Positions 10,173 through 21,562 of a stretch of DNA of 64,000 nucleotides are shown here, in pieces. Made by a program: the position numbers and the translations under genes. The first letter of the stretch is position 1, and each line of letters opens with the position of its first letter. Below the pieces are notes generated by a model, which was not told the DNA's origin, made no database searches, and was given only the letters and a program-made list of their open reading frames with translations. Source of the stretch: Emergomyces orientalis (lineage: Eukaryota > Ascomycota > Eurotiomycetes > Onygenales > Ajellomycetaceae); NCBI GenBank assembly GCA_002110485.1, contig MOWL01000095.1, forward strand, positions 141,656 to 205,655, in the 5' to 3' direction.

Positions 10173-10438
10173 GTGAAAGTTTATGATTATTGTCTACACT
10201 TTAATATAGTTGATGAAGAAAAATTATTTGAGAATCTCAATAATTTCTCTCTCTCTCTACAAGGCTTTAAATACTTGCTTTTAGTGATGAATGATGTCAC
10301 ATGTTACAAGACTGCCTACTTCTTGCGGAATAAGACTCAGCTGCCAGACACTGTTCATTGGCATTTGAAACATCTTCAAAATAGAGAAATTAACATTGCT
10401 TTTGTTCACTTGAATGATGCTGCAGAAATCAGCAGTTA
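10173..10438 (+). pseudogene. copia integrase relic, 5' part
   Basis: The frame reads LLLVMNDVTCYKTAYFLRNK, then WHLKHLQNREINIAFVHLND, the central integrase region of a Ty1/copia polyprotein. The first Asp-type position is at MND and the second at HLND. It stops at the LINE inserted at 10439 and resumes at 14618. Upstream (10050-10170) frames are too eroded to follow. No LTR can be tied to it with confidence. Confidence 0.7.
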
Positions 10439-13400
10439 TTATTATTATTATTTATTTATACACCACTTAATCGCGAGGATATGTGGGTGTTCATCTATTT
10501 TAACAAGCAGAGGAAACCATGTGGCCGGCCTTGCCTGCCACTGAACTAAAAACCCCGCGATCCCCAGATCTATTCTGCCTATTTAACATCTTCAGGTTAC
10601 CATGGAGCAGCCACAGCTGCTCTTAGAGAGAGAGTGCATAGCACTATAGAAAAGAATAAAAGAAAAAGAAAGAAGAAAGAAGTGTGCAATCTCTGACATA
10701 AGAAAAAATCCCCTGAAGACCTTCATGCCGCGAGGCACTGTAGTGAGTGTGTTGTGCTGAAGAGCTCTTCAGTCTTTTTTATATCTGACTGTTGCACTGA
10801 ATCTGATGAGCAGTTGACATGTCACTCCTTCACACTGCTTATGCTGTATTTAGGCTGACTTGTTCACGCCCGGCGCGCGCAATTCCTGTGTTGATTCATG
10901 CTGGTGTCACACTTTCCTGTGTTTTATTGCGCTTGATGTGTGCAACTTCATATTATAACATGTCAGTAGCTGTTTTTCCCATCTCTGTTCACGCCAGTTG
11001 CGTGTACTCTCATGTTATTTGGCACTTGCCATGCTCTTTTCTGTGCTTGTCTGCTTTCTCTGCATGCCTTTTGATGTATCAGCTATGCTTTGTATGCACT
11101 GAGTGTTCTGGCTAGCTTGAACTGTTCAAGAATGCCCTGTTCAAGCCACCACCTTGTGAGTCTGTGAAGGTCTTCTTTTGTATTCAGCAGCTATTTCTTG
11201 TCAATTCTGTCCTCTGTTTCCAGTTCCCTGCATCTCACATCAAACCGCATACAGTGAATCATCACATGGGTCACTGTCTCCTGCTCATAGCCACATGTGC
11301 ATCTGGGGGTGGGGAAGTCTGGCACTCTTCATCTGTGCAGAAAGGCTGCCAGCCCTGTCTTGCCTGTACGTAGCTGCACTATTAGAGAGCTGCGCGCCTT
11401 GCTCAGCCTCTCATGCCACTTCAATAGTTTCTTATCTGGAGGCCTTTCAAAGAGCTCTTCTCAAGGTGTTCTACACGCCCGCCACTTTGTTCTCCAGTGA
11501 TGTAGTACCTTCTTCTGCACTTATTTTACAAAGCTTCAGTTCATTCTGATATCAGTCTGTCTTCCATCTCTTCTAGTTTGCTTTACTCCAGCCGCCCACT
11601 GTGCACTTCATGCTGTCTGCATGTCTGTAGAATGTAGCACTGTCTCAACTGGCCTTCTCACCCTTTCATTTCTTTGCCTGAGTCTTGTTCGCACACTAGT
11701 GCATGCCTGCTCTATCTGTCTAGTCATTCCTGATCTTCTGATTCGCTCCACTGCCTTAACAACCAGGCTGTCCAAGTGAATGCTGAGAGGTGGGGTGTGT
11801 GTTTCAGCCTCCAGCAATGAGATGGGCGTGGCTCTATATGCCCCTGCAATGGTGCAGAGGCATGTATTCTGTATTTTCTCCATCTCTGCTAGAAGTTGCC
11901 GCTGGCGCCTTGGCTCCTGAGGTGTCGCGCATGGGAGGTGCCATGCCAGGGCCTTATAAGAGATGGCCGGCCTGATCACTGCATTGTAGACTCTTCTAGC
12001 CTGATGTAGAGGCAGTCCCCAGGTTGACTGGGTGGTTTGAGTTAATGCTCGGACCTGCGATTTCATTTTCCCCACTGTGACATTCACATGCTTCTTTCAC
12101 TTGAGCTTAGGGTCCAGCCACACTCCAGCACTCTCATGGCCTTCTGTGGTGCAACAACCTGCTGCGGTAGCCGTAGAGGTTCTTCCACATTGAATCATGT
12201 TCTTGCTCTGGTGAAGTGCATTAGCTCATACTTCTGTGATGCGAAAATCGCTTCATGCCTGGTCGCCCACTGCTCACATTCCGCGTGGATCCGCGCTAGT
12301 TGCGCGCAGTTGGCCTCAGTGGAAGCGCCATAAGCCAGTACATTGACATCGTCCACGAATCCTATGCAGCTGGATGGCTCATGGGGGGGTGCGCATACCC
12401 GCAGCAGCTCTTCATTATAGAACAAAAAGAGAATAGGAGAGAGTGGTGATCTCTGAGAAATCCCTGCTTTCATCTTGAAGATCTCTGACTTCTGTTCATC
12501 AAATACCAGAGTGGTCTTCTGGTCACTCATGAATGAGTTCATCCAACCAGTGAGTTGTCTGGGTATTCCTTTCATTCTAAGAATATGCACAAGCCGCTTT
12601 CTTAGCACCCTGTCATAGGCTCCTGAGATATCCAGTGATAGCACTGATGCCACTGCCCCTGGCTCCTCCCAGACAGTGTGAATCTGTGCCAGTAACATTG
12701 CCACTGCTGTCTCAGTTGAGTGACCACTCCGCGCGCCCATCTGTTGCACTGGTAGAAGATTAAATTGTTCTGCTAGCCGTCTAAGCTCTCTAGCTGTTGC
12801 GGCCTCAATGATTTTACCCACTGTATCCAGGAGTGCTATAGACCTCCATGCCTCTGCCTTGCTGTAGTTCTTCTTTCCTGGTTTTTTCAGCACCGCTGTG
12901 CGCGCAGTCTTGAAGGCCTGTGGGTAGTGCTTCCATTGCCAGCATGCCTGGGTGAGCTCAGTCATTGCTCTGATGAACACTGGCCCCAGCGTCTTGAGAA
13001 ATCGGTTGGGGATGCCATTTGCACCTGGTGCCTTGTCATTTGGCAGCCTGGCTATGATTGCTGCCATGGTTTCCTCTGTGATTTCCATTATATTGTCTAT
13101 ATCCGGTGGTGGTGTGCACTCACTCATGTCAGTCTCACTGGCAGGCAGGGGATCTGGGAAGAAGCGTGCTCTCAGCAGCTCTGTCTTGCCCTGGAAGTCA
13201 CATATCAGTGTTTCAGAGGCCTCAGTCCCGTGCTGCAGTCCCTCCAGGGGCAGGATTAGCGCCGGCTGCTTGGCTTCGCAGGTGTGAGTGCGCCCCCATT
13301 TGGCTAGCTTCCAGAGCAGTTTAGGGTCAGTCCCTGCACTGTTCATAAGGCCATGAAAGCTGGCTGTCTTTGCAAGTTTCATCTCTCTGTTGTGTTTATT

Positions 13401-14603
13401 TCTTGTCTGCGCTCTCTCTTCCTCTGTGCTGTGAGGGCTTCTTAAGATGTGCTTGTACTCACATACTGCCTCTGCCACCCTGGTGGACCACCAGGAGTGA
13501 CTATATTCACAGATATGTGCATTCTTGACATGTTTAGCTGCAAGCTTATTGATGAACTCACTGAGATACTGCACATACTTATCAATCTTTAATGTGAATG
13601 TGAAGACTGTGCAGCATCTCAGCTTCTGACAGTCTCTTTGCAGTTGTGTTGAGTCAACATTCTTCCAGTTTCATCTTTCTCTTTGTGCAGTGGTTGGCCT
13701 CACTGCTAAAACTGTGGCTACTGGTAGATGATCTGAGGCCATGTCTGCCTCCCTTGCTACATCACACTTGCTCATTCCAGCGCTCAGACTCTCTGACACA
13801 AAGATTAGATTCAGGGTGGTCCCTGCACTGCTGTGGTCTTTCCATGTGATTTCCCCCTTCAGTGTGGCCAATTGAAGCCCCAATGCATTGGTCTGCACAA
13901 TGAGCTTTCAGGCCATGTTGAAGTTGCGCGCCACACGCTCTCCCCTCCAGTGTGTGTGATGCACGTTGAAGTCTCTCAGCACTACAGTCTGTGCTTGTTG
14001 CGCGCTCAGCCTTTCATGTTGCGCTTGTAGCACAGTCTTCGCCCCCTTCACCACCGCTTGGAGCTGATGGATCGGGGAGTCCTCCAGTATGGCTGTGTAA
14101 CTGCCTGGTGGGGTTGCATAGACATTCAGTATTATGACCGGGCCGCATGCGGTGTGAAGTGTCAACATGATCATAAAGCTTGATATTATTTTCACTTTTC
14201 ATGCTGCCACTGCTAGCTTCTTGTTAATTAGAAATCCCACTCTGGCTTTCTCATCCTGCATGCTCATCTGCCAGAATCCACAGTTTGTAGAACAAGTGGT
14301 GCCTTCTTCTGTCTTTTCATGCATCCAGGGCTCTTGTAACACGATAACATCATAGTTTAATGCTGTTTCAGGCTTGGCCAGTAATGCATTCATCACCTTG
14401 ACAGAGTTGTGCACATTGTATTGCAGTATATGAAGCTGTTCCCTCATCACTCATGCATGTCCATGTCCCGTGTGTTATTCGACTGGTTGGTTCATACATA
14501 CTCACTCATGGAGCCTCTCTGTCTCGCCCCCGCCCTTGCTATGTCTGTAGGCCTGCCCGCCTTCCGTTGACTGCTGGGGGCCTCCTCATGCATGGGTCTG
14601 CTT
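10439..14603 (-). mobile_element. LINE (Tad1-like, RNase H-less), 5'-truncated copy 1
   Basis: Minus-strand non-LTR element of about 4.17 kb. Its 3' end is a (TAA)n tail, read as ttattattatt on + at 10436-10452, preceded by a motif shared with the 3' end of the LINE at 49.8 kb. It is flanked by the 14-bp target duplication GAAATCAGCAGTTA at 10425-10438 and 14604-14617. It begins inside the end of ORF1 (14451-14603), so it is 5'-truncated. It interrupts a copia integrase relic whose frame continues on the far side. It is composed of ORF2 (endonuclease, reverse transcriptase, post-RT region) and a 1.1-kb 3' region. Confidence 0.88.
11608..14447 (-). pseudogene. LINE copy 1 ORF2: AP endonuclease and reverse transcriptase
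   Basis: The ATG at 14447 overlaps the ORF1 stop as ATGA, as in LINE copy 2. The endonuclease spans about 14447-13680 (LHILQYNVHNS, VIVLQEPW, RDFNVHHTHW, SDHLPVAT). It is cut three times by TGA, at positions where Trp is expected; at two of them copy 2 has Trp (KTWRVS, MAWKL). An uninterrupted RT block follows at 13574-12195 with NDKAPGANGIPNRFLK, SLDISGAYDRV (motif A Asp intact) and GFVDDVNVLAYG (FVDD box intact). A frameshift near 12100-12190 separates it from the post-RT segment (12087-11608, KMKSQVRALTQTTQSTWGLP). The RT itself looks recently functional; the element as a whole is dead. Confidence 0.85.
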
Positions 14604-14617
14604 GAAATCAGCAGTTA

Positions 14618-14834
14618 ACAAACACAAGCAATTCTCACAGAATTCAGTGTCAAATGAAAACTGACAGAGTTATACACTCTTAATCAAGATGAGATAGCTG
14701 AATGTTCTATTCAAACAGTCATCTCAAAGGCCCGCGTGATTATGATTCAAGCGGGCCTACTCCCTGGTCTTTGAGTGAAAGCAGTCAACACTGATATATT
14801 CTATTCAAATATCTCACCTATGAGCGCCGCCCTG
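14618..14834 (+). pseudogene. copia integrase relic, 3' part
   Basis: It continues the relic after the LINE: a frame reading DEIAECSIQTVISKARVIMI then QAGLLPGL, stop, VKAVNTDIFYSNISP. This is the catalytic-Glu helix region of copia integrases, where consensus has AER and later LW. The stop at the Trp position is TGA (14770-14772). Coding similarity fades after about 14834. Confidence 0.7.
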
Positions 14835-15687
14835 CACTCTGAAATTTTAAAGGATAGGGTCTCACTTACACCACATGACCTACGAGTCGGGTAAAACTCT
14901 CATCAGGTTGCGAACGTGTGGTGGTGGATATACGAGTGCCTTGGGTAGCGTTGGAACATGTGCAGTGGAAACTGTCCACTGCAGGGGTTGAACCTTTCGC
15001 ATTCAAATGGTAGAACTAACCCTAGATTGGTTATCTGTAAACGTATGAATTTAAAGTCGAAACTATCGGATTTGGATAAGGGTACAGCCAAGTTTCCATA
15101 TGAGAGTAGCGACCAGCATCTATATACGTATGTATGTACAGGTTCAAAAGGCAAGAAGTCAGAACAAAAGGAAAACACAAAAGAAGTCGGAGGAGGAACA
15201 AGATTCATTGTGATTTAAACCAGGACTTTGCCCTGATTAACTTCAAAAATAAAAACACAAGGAATGGAAAGGGACACATACTACTAGGGAGCTACGAGGT
15301 GAACCAAAGACGACACAAAAGACATAACGCAAGCCAGTCAACAACGCCCATAAGACACTATACAAGAGGAGGGTGCAAATAGGGAGATGAATGAAACAAT
15401 AAACAAAAGACGGGAGAGGTGGCTTCGCGCTTTACATAAAATATGCATATGCACACGTTTCCGTTTCAGTCTTTATCGTAAAGGTAACATAAAAGTAGGG
15501 TTGGAATTTGTGGATTAAGAGGGGTGGGAATGTGGTGGTTGTGGAGGCTGTAGGGCTGCGGATTCGGTAAGTGGACGGCACGGTAAGCGGAAAGGGGGTG
15601 GGTTTGCAAAGGGAGGAGACTAGAAAGAATGAGGGGCAGAAATTCAACACCCCATAATCTACTTTCACATTAAAGTGAGAAAATTGC
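14835..15687. other. intergenic, island edge
   Basis: From the copia relic to the SIP5 gene 3' end. No gene recognised. The part after 15400 is probably SIP5 3' UTR; short frames here lack codon structure. Confidence 0.5.
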
Positions 15688-18305
15688 TCAACCCTCTAGG
15701 TTCGCATTGCCCTCGTGCATGACATTGCCTTTATGAGTGATTTCTATAGAATGTGGCTGGAGCTCCTTATCGCCTATATCATCCTCATTGTTGCTGAGGC
15801 TTGGTCCTTCCTGTGGAGGCGAAGAGACGTTCTGGTCGGGTGCCTGCTGTGCCTCCAGTTCTGGACCTGGATTGGTGGAGGAAGGAGTTGTATCATCGGT
15901 GGCTGATAGAGGAGGTTCTTTCGGCTTCATCACTCCCTCGGCTTGCTCATTGCAACTGACGCCTTTGTCCTCGTCGCCAATCACAGCATCAAGACTCCTG
16001 AAACTTAATACGGGTTCAATGGCCGAATTGCCGGAATTGGGTGCGGAGCCGGATCCTATCTGCTCCCCTGAAGTCGATTCGACCAACGAGGAAATGGAAG
16101 AGGAGGCACTCGAAATATGTCGGAGATGAGATCGCTTCGCAGCTGCAGCTTGCGAAGGTGCGAAGATAGAAGAAAGATCATCATCATCAGAGGGTTTTAG
16201 ACTTAGCTTTGGCGGGCCCGGGGATTGTGGATCCTTGTGTGGGATTTCAGAAGGGGATCCAGGACGGTCAACAGCTTTTCCCTTTTCGCTTGATGATTCA
16301 GGTGCAGCAACGGATGGTGGCGGCTCGCGGCCAGTTCTACCAACTGCGCTACTCCCAGCTGCATCCAGAGCTGCGGAGCTAGGGTTGTTGCTGTAAAGGC
16401 CACTTTTCCTCGCAAACTTTTCCGCCTTTTTAGTCTCCTTTTCTCGCCGTTTGGCCTCTTTCTTGGCTTCCTTCTCTTCCTTCTTCCGCCTTTCTTCTTC
16501 AGATGCGAGACTTAGTCTTATAGCTTCCATCATCATCAGCTCTTCAAGTTCGTCCATTCGATTTCGTCTGGAGCTTGTGCGCGCAGGCGCTAAATTGGAC
16601 GTGCTTTCTGCAGGGGAGTCATTTTCACGGTCTGCAGCAATAGCTCGTCGCTCAGCCAAAAGAGCAACAGAGCCGGCTTGGTTAGTTGGACTGTCTGATC
16701 CATGACCAGTTGTTCGTCGCAACATACGTCTACTACTGCTTCCCATACCTCTAGATTCGCCAGGATTGTTTATTGCATTAACATACGCAGCTGCATGCAG
16801 CGCAGTGGCAGCGGCAGATCTCCTGGCCGCCTGTGCCCGCGCCGTCTGGAGTTTTTGAGCCCAATCGGGCCGGATTTTATCCGTCGTTATAACAGTTGGG
16901 GAATTTGCGGATAGCGAAGTTGCGCGGCGTCGTGTGGATATGGATTGGGAATTGGCATTTCCAGATGCGAGGGATGATGTGGACGAAGTTGGAGAGGTGA
17001 AAGTATTGTTTAGGGAGTGACTAGGGATATAGCTAAGCCCTCGCCGGAAAGGGGGTGATGCGTAGGAAACACCAAAGTCAGGCTGGATGCAAAAGGGGCA
17101 ACCAGCTGGTTCGGAGATCAGTTGCCCGTTTGGGTGGTTTGGAGGAGGTGGTGAGTTTGGGTCGCGCTGTTCGTGTTCAGGAGGGTGGGGATCAGCGCGT
17201 TTGATTTGTACAAAACACTCCGAGCAGATTAATTGATCACAACACCTAGTCCTGTTAAGGTATGGGGGGTAGTAAAGGAAGCAGATCGGGCATTCAATCG
17301 GATTTTTATAGAGATACGCCTCAATAGGTTGCCCATTAACAAATGGGTCTTTGGGAAGTTGCAATTCTCGAGGGGACATCTCGCCCGGCGAACTATTTTT
17401 GGACGATGCAGTCAAGGAGGCCATAGTTTTAGCTCGTCCACGGAAGAGATGGGCGCCTGGAGATCCAGAACCACTGGGAGAGAGCTGAGGCTGGAGAGAA
17501 ATGGAAGGAGAAATTGGATGAGTACTGGAAGAGGTATCGGAATTGTACGACTGTGACCTGGATGTGATGGGAACCGTCAAATGGTTTAGACTTTTTTCTG
17601 GCAGGTCCTGCTCTTCTGGTGGTCGTGGCGGACTGAGTTTATATTCTAATTCAGGGGGGATTTCGTCAGGAGCAGGGATCGGAAGCCCTCTAGCCGCAGC
17701 CATAAGTTGGTGCTCCGTCCACGATTCTGAAAACTCTTCTAAGCCCTTCCAGAACGGCGCAAGTCTTCGTTCAATCTAGATAGGGTGGTCAGCAGATGAA
17801 CAAGCCACAAAGAAATTAAGAAAAAAGAAAAGAAGAAGAAGAAAGAGAAGGGAAAAAAAAGAGAAAAAAACGCCGCCAAACCACGCAAAAACGCACATAC
17901 CATTAATTGGCGCACAACCGCCTTGTTGAAATCCTCAGTACCAGTATAAACTCCTTGTGCCACCAAATAACCACCATCCACATGTTCCTCTCTCATACTA
18001 CGTTCTCGTTCCTTAATCCTTGCAGCGCGTTCTCTTGCTAGTCGTCTAGCATCCCTTTCCTGTTTCGTTTCTTTTCGCTCCAAGACAGAGCCATCTCTAT
18101 CAACTGCAGGGCCAATCCCAAGAAAAGAAAGATCTGGCCCCCGCAAATGCCTCGAGGAGCCTCCAGGATGTGAATTCTCCGATTGGTTATGAAGACGACT
18201 TTGGTCTCCGACCGTCACAGCACCACCAGGCGAGCCACGTCCATGGCCATTTCGCCCAGATGTTCCGACAGAGGGTCGGGCCTCTTTGGTGGCGGTGTTT
18301 CCCAT
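15688..18305 (-). CDS. sip5: SIP5 homologue (Snf1-interacting, RING-like Cys protein), two exons
   Basis: Complement of join(15688..17775, 17901..18305), 830 codons plus stop. The intron (17776-17900, 125 nt) has donor GTATGT, branch-like GCTGAC and acceptor TATCTAG; exon 1 is exactly 135 codons, so phase 0. The protein begins MGNTATKE, a good N-myristoylation signal, and continues with a basic coiled segment (RLARERAARIKERERS) and EEHVDGGYLVAQGVYTG. Around residues 285-325 lies the family hallmark, ECPICFLYYP then RCCDQLICSECFVQIKR, followed by a separated CPFC pair: a RING-like zinc module. The rest is Ser/Pro-rich with a charged helix (EERRKKEEKEAKKEAKR). Yeast Sip5 binds the Snf1 kinase and the Glc7/Reg1 phosphatase and tunes glucose signalling; that role is carried over by homology only. 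I chose MGN over an upstream in-frame ATG because of the conserved start. Confidence 0.88.
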
Positions 18306-19089
18306 AGTGAACGCAGGAGGGGTTATCTGGTGGTAAGCTGAGGCACAGGGATACGGCTTTGACAGGATATATCTAATCAAGCTCAGAACAAAATAATAAC
18401 TTTCCTCTATGAGAGATAGCTCACGTCGTCGATCAGGAGGGGCGGCGGGCGCGCCGCTTGCAGTGACGACTTAGAATTCGGTGATAGGAGGGGTAATCAG
18501 ACCCGTCAATGGCTGGGGCAATAATAACAAAAATGAGGCCATGTGAGCGACAAATTCTTTCACGTTAACAAGTGTACGGTGGAAGAAGAGAGGATATGTC
18601 TGGTAGACGTGATACAGGTTTGGCTGAATTAGGTGAGGAGTCGTGGATTCGTCGCCTGCACAGCTATGTGGGTAAAGGGCGAGGAAGGTAACACTGCACA
18701 GACACACACTGACAGCAATGAGTGTGCTGCATCAACTGCAGTAGTATTGGCTTTAAGAAGCACACACGATGGAAGCCCCGATGTCGTCTCGGCCAGACAC
18801 TCCAGATAACTCGGCGATGCTGGTGTTGGGCATGTTGGATGCTGGTTCATTCATGGCTGGAAGTTGGGCTGTCCCAACCTGGTCATTTTGCCACAGTCCG
18901 CCGTCCCGATTGGGCAGCGTATTACTCACCGCCAAAGGGTAGAGTGCCAAGGTTGCAAATTACAATACATGGCGTGTATATTATAATTTTAGCAGCCTAG
19001 CAAGGTCTACCCAAAGAAAACCCCAGCAACAGCTTCTTTTACCGCCAGCACAACACAATGGTGGCAGCAGTATCGATAACACAATTTAC
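18306..19089. other. divergent promoter region
   Basis: Between SIP5 (-) and the RRM-like gene (+). No RNA gene, repeat or credible small ORF seen. Confidence 0.5.
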
Positions 19090-20895
19090 ATGCATGAAGT
19101 CGCAATGACAAGCGCCAGTACGACTCGTCTTCATATCTCCCCGTTGACCCCAGAATTACTCCATTGCATCCTCCGTCTTGCTGCGGTTGACCCTGCGACG
19201 GACGTCTCCTACCATTCCGTCCAGACCTTCCCCGAGAACAGCTACGGATTTGTCAATCTACACAAAATGGAAGCAGAGAAGGTTATGAAGAAGCTGAACG
19301 GGACCATCCTGAAAGGGAAAAAACTAAAAATCCTCGAAGCCCGTCCCTCCAAGCACCCTCCACCAGACAGTGAAGCCCCTTTTGACGCAGCTTTCGTTTC
19401 ACCTCAGTCTAAATCAGAGAAAGCCTCGAAAAAGCGGAAAAGCACAGATAATGTTGTCGATGGGTACGAATTGCCTCCAGAACGACTTGTAAAACGCGGC
19501 TGGACAGAGCCTGTGGGCCATAACAAGCGGAGTCGTAAGGCAGATAAGAAGGAAGAAAAGCGGAAGTCTCAGCGCTCAAAGTATACAGAAAAGCCTGAGT
19601 GTCTGTTTCGGGTGTCTGTGCCTCCCAATCGGGCTGATGTCGTAAAAGAGGAGATGAAACCATCTGAGAAGAAGGAAAAGAAAAATGGGGACGTGGTTGT
19701 GCACGAGTTCGAGAATTTAACTACAATCCCGAATTTCCTCAGGACTGGTGAAAAGCCTCGGGAAGAATGCCTTACCAGTGAGTATGTGGATGGTAAAGGC
19801 TGGGTAGACCGCGCAGGCAATGTCAAGGAGAAACCAGTTGTGAAGGAGAGACATCAGGCGAAACAAATACCAAAAATGGCCAGGGAAAACAAGAAGGGCA
19901 GCAACCGCATAGCAGAAAAGGTTATCCCACATGCACCAGTTTTTGAGGGGGTGGACAGCGATGAGACTTCTTCTAGTGGGCCCTCCAGTGAAAGTTCTTC
20001 TGAGGAAGAGGACAGCGATTCAAATGACGGCGGTGAAGCAGATGATACAGTCTCGTCAGCCGCGTCTTCCGGCGGAGACGACTCAGTTCCGTCGTTTGCA
20101 TCTTCTGAAGAGGACGACCAGGACGGAGAAAAGGTGCAAAGCGTTAACGACGAACAAGTTGAACAACCAAACAACGCGCAACCACCCGTCCTCATAACCC
20201 CCAGCAAAGACCAAACAACCCCAAGCATCAACAAGAAAGAAAGCTCCCCGGCTCAAAACTCTAACCTCAGCCAATCACCAGCATCCCTTACAGATGTCCA
20301 CCCCCTCGAGGCTCTCTTCAAACGTCCTGCCAAACGACGCGGATCAAACAACCTGAAACTCCCATTAGAAATCAACACACAGTTCAGCTTCTTCGGCGCC
20401 GGCGACGATGACATTTGCGAAGCAGATGACCACACTGACACCACTGTACAAAACGGTCGCACTCACCTCTTCCTCAGCACTGGAGAGCCGCAAACCCCTT
20501 TTACGAAACAAGACCTCATGTCCCGAATCGCGCGCAGCGCGGCGCCAACTCCCGATACTGCTGCACCGCGAAAGACTAGGTTTTGGGCTGATGATGATGA
20601 AAATGGAGATGACCATGATGGGATGGATATTGATGATGATGATGATCATGATGTCCTTCATTATAGGAACTATGATGAGACTGAAGTCGGTTCGGCTACG
20701 CCGTCGAAGTTGGCTGGGACTATAGATACAGCTATTGCTGGAGACAAGAAGGAAGGGAAGGAGGAGAGCGATTTTTCTAAGTGGTTTTGGGAGAATCGGG
20801 GGGATAATAATCGGGCGTGGAAGAGGAGGCGGCGGGAGGCGGCGAAGGAGAAGAGGCAGAGGGAGAATAGGCAGAAAGGGGTTAGGGGGAAATAA
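19090..20895 (+). CDS. acidic nucleolar-type protein with degenerate N-terminal RRM
   Basis: Uninterrupted ORF of 601 codons. A second ATG at 19105 (MTSASTTRLHISPLTP) is the likelier start, because TRLHISPLTPE looks like RRM beta-1. VNLHKMEAEKVMKKLNG and LKGKKLKILEARP match the later RRM strands and helix; RNP1 is weak (SYGFVNL). Lys-rich stretches follow, then FENLTTIPNFLRTG and GKGWVDRAGNVKEK. Next comes a long Asp/Glu/Ser block (about residues 285-355), SLTDVHPLEALFKRPAKR and a basic tail (SKWFWENRGDNNRAWKRRRR). This layout matches fungal proteins annotated as SRP40-like or RRM nucleolar factors, with a NOL8/Nop8-like flavour. A role in pre-rRNA handling is inference. The antisense strand is open only because of the repetitive composition. 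Confidence 0.72.
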   Translation: MHEVAMTSASTTRLHISPLTPELLHCILRLAAVDPATDVSYHSVQTFPENSYGFVNLHKMEAEKVMKKLNGTILKGKKLKILEARPSKHPPPDSEAPFDAAFVSPQSKSEKASKKRKSTDNVVDGYELPPERLVKRGWTEPVGHNKRSRKADKKEEKRKSQRSKYTEKPECLFRVSVPPNRADVVKEEMKPSEKKEKKNGDVVVHEFENLTTIPNFLRTGEKPREECLTSEYVDGKGWVDRAGNVKEKPVVKERHQAKQIPKMARENKKGSNRIAEKVIPHAPVFEGVDSDETSSSGPSSESSSEEEDSDSNDGGEADDTVSSAASSGGDDSVPSFASSEEDDQDGEKVQSVNDEQVEQPNNAQPPVLITPSKDQTTPSINKKESSPAQNSNLSQSPASLTDVHPLEALFKRPAKRRGSNNLKLPLEINTQFSFFGAGDDDICEADDHTDTTVQNGRTHLFLSTGEPQTPFTKQDLMSRIARSAAPTPDTAAPRKTRFWADDDENGDDHDGMDIDDDDDHDVLHYRNYDETEVGSATPSKLAGTIDTAIAGDKKEGKEESDFSKWFWENRGDNNRAWKRRRREAAKEKRQRENRQKGVRGK

Positions 20896-21562
20896 TAGAA
20901 TGAATAAAAGGAAAAGACAGGGTTGAGGGGTTTATAGCTCTATACTTTCATTCTCGGTTTCATTTTTCATTTCAAGTTTGGCAGTTCATTACATTTCCAT
21001 GTGTCGTATTTGTATCTTCATGGGCGAGGAGTTTACATGACTGGGACATACACCTTCTGTTCGCAATTGCATTTTCCCATTAAATAAACAAAAAATAGAG
21101 CCGAGCATTTTTCCAACTGCTTGCTATAACTTTTAGGTTTGTATCGACTTTACTGTCTTTCACAAATTCCAACCCCCTTTCTTTGGTAGAGCCTCAGTGG
21201 AGGGGGAGATGAGGAGGCTCAGCCGATTGCTGCGGACCCCAGATTGGAGGAACATGGTTTATGAGAAATATTTAGGTGACTACTAGAAAACTTGCAGGCA
21301 TGAGAAACAACGACTATTTCCATACAATGAGTCGGCGATGGCTTCACTCCCAACGTCAATCAATCTCGGTATATACAAAGCTCGGCTCAGTACAGCCAAA
21401 GTCGATTGCCGAAAGTTCATGGGATATCACGTGGTTCATAGCCAAGCCTGTCAGACGCCATGTCATCGTTTATGGAGCTTCCAAGGTCAGTTGCGGGGAC
21501 GTCGATACATCTGCATGAGTATCTCTTAGGGAGATCATTTTAACAGACCATACATAGCCACA
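20896..21562. other. intergenic, no gene seen
   Basis: 3' UTR of the acidic protein and promoter of the small membrane protein. Nothing else recognised. Confidence 0.5.

Noticed and set aside
14726..14760. AGGCCCGC...GCGGGCCT hairpin as a regulatory RNA
   Set aside because: It lies in frame within the conserved copia integrase segment (SKARVIMIQAGLLPG), so coding constraint explains it.
18471..18850. Minus-strand ORFs upstream of the RRM-like gene
   Set aside because: Overlapping short frames without codon structure in a divergent promoter.
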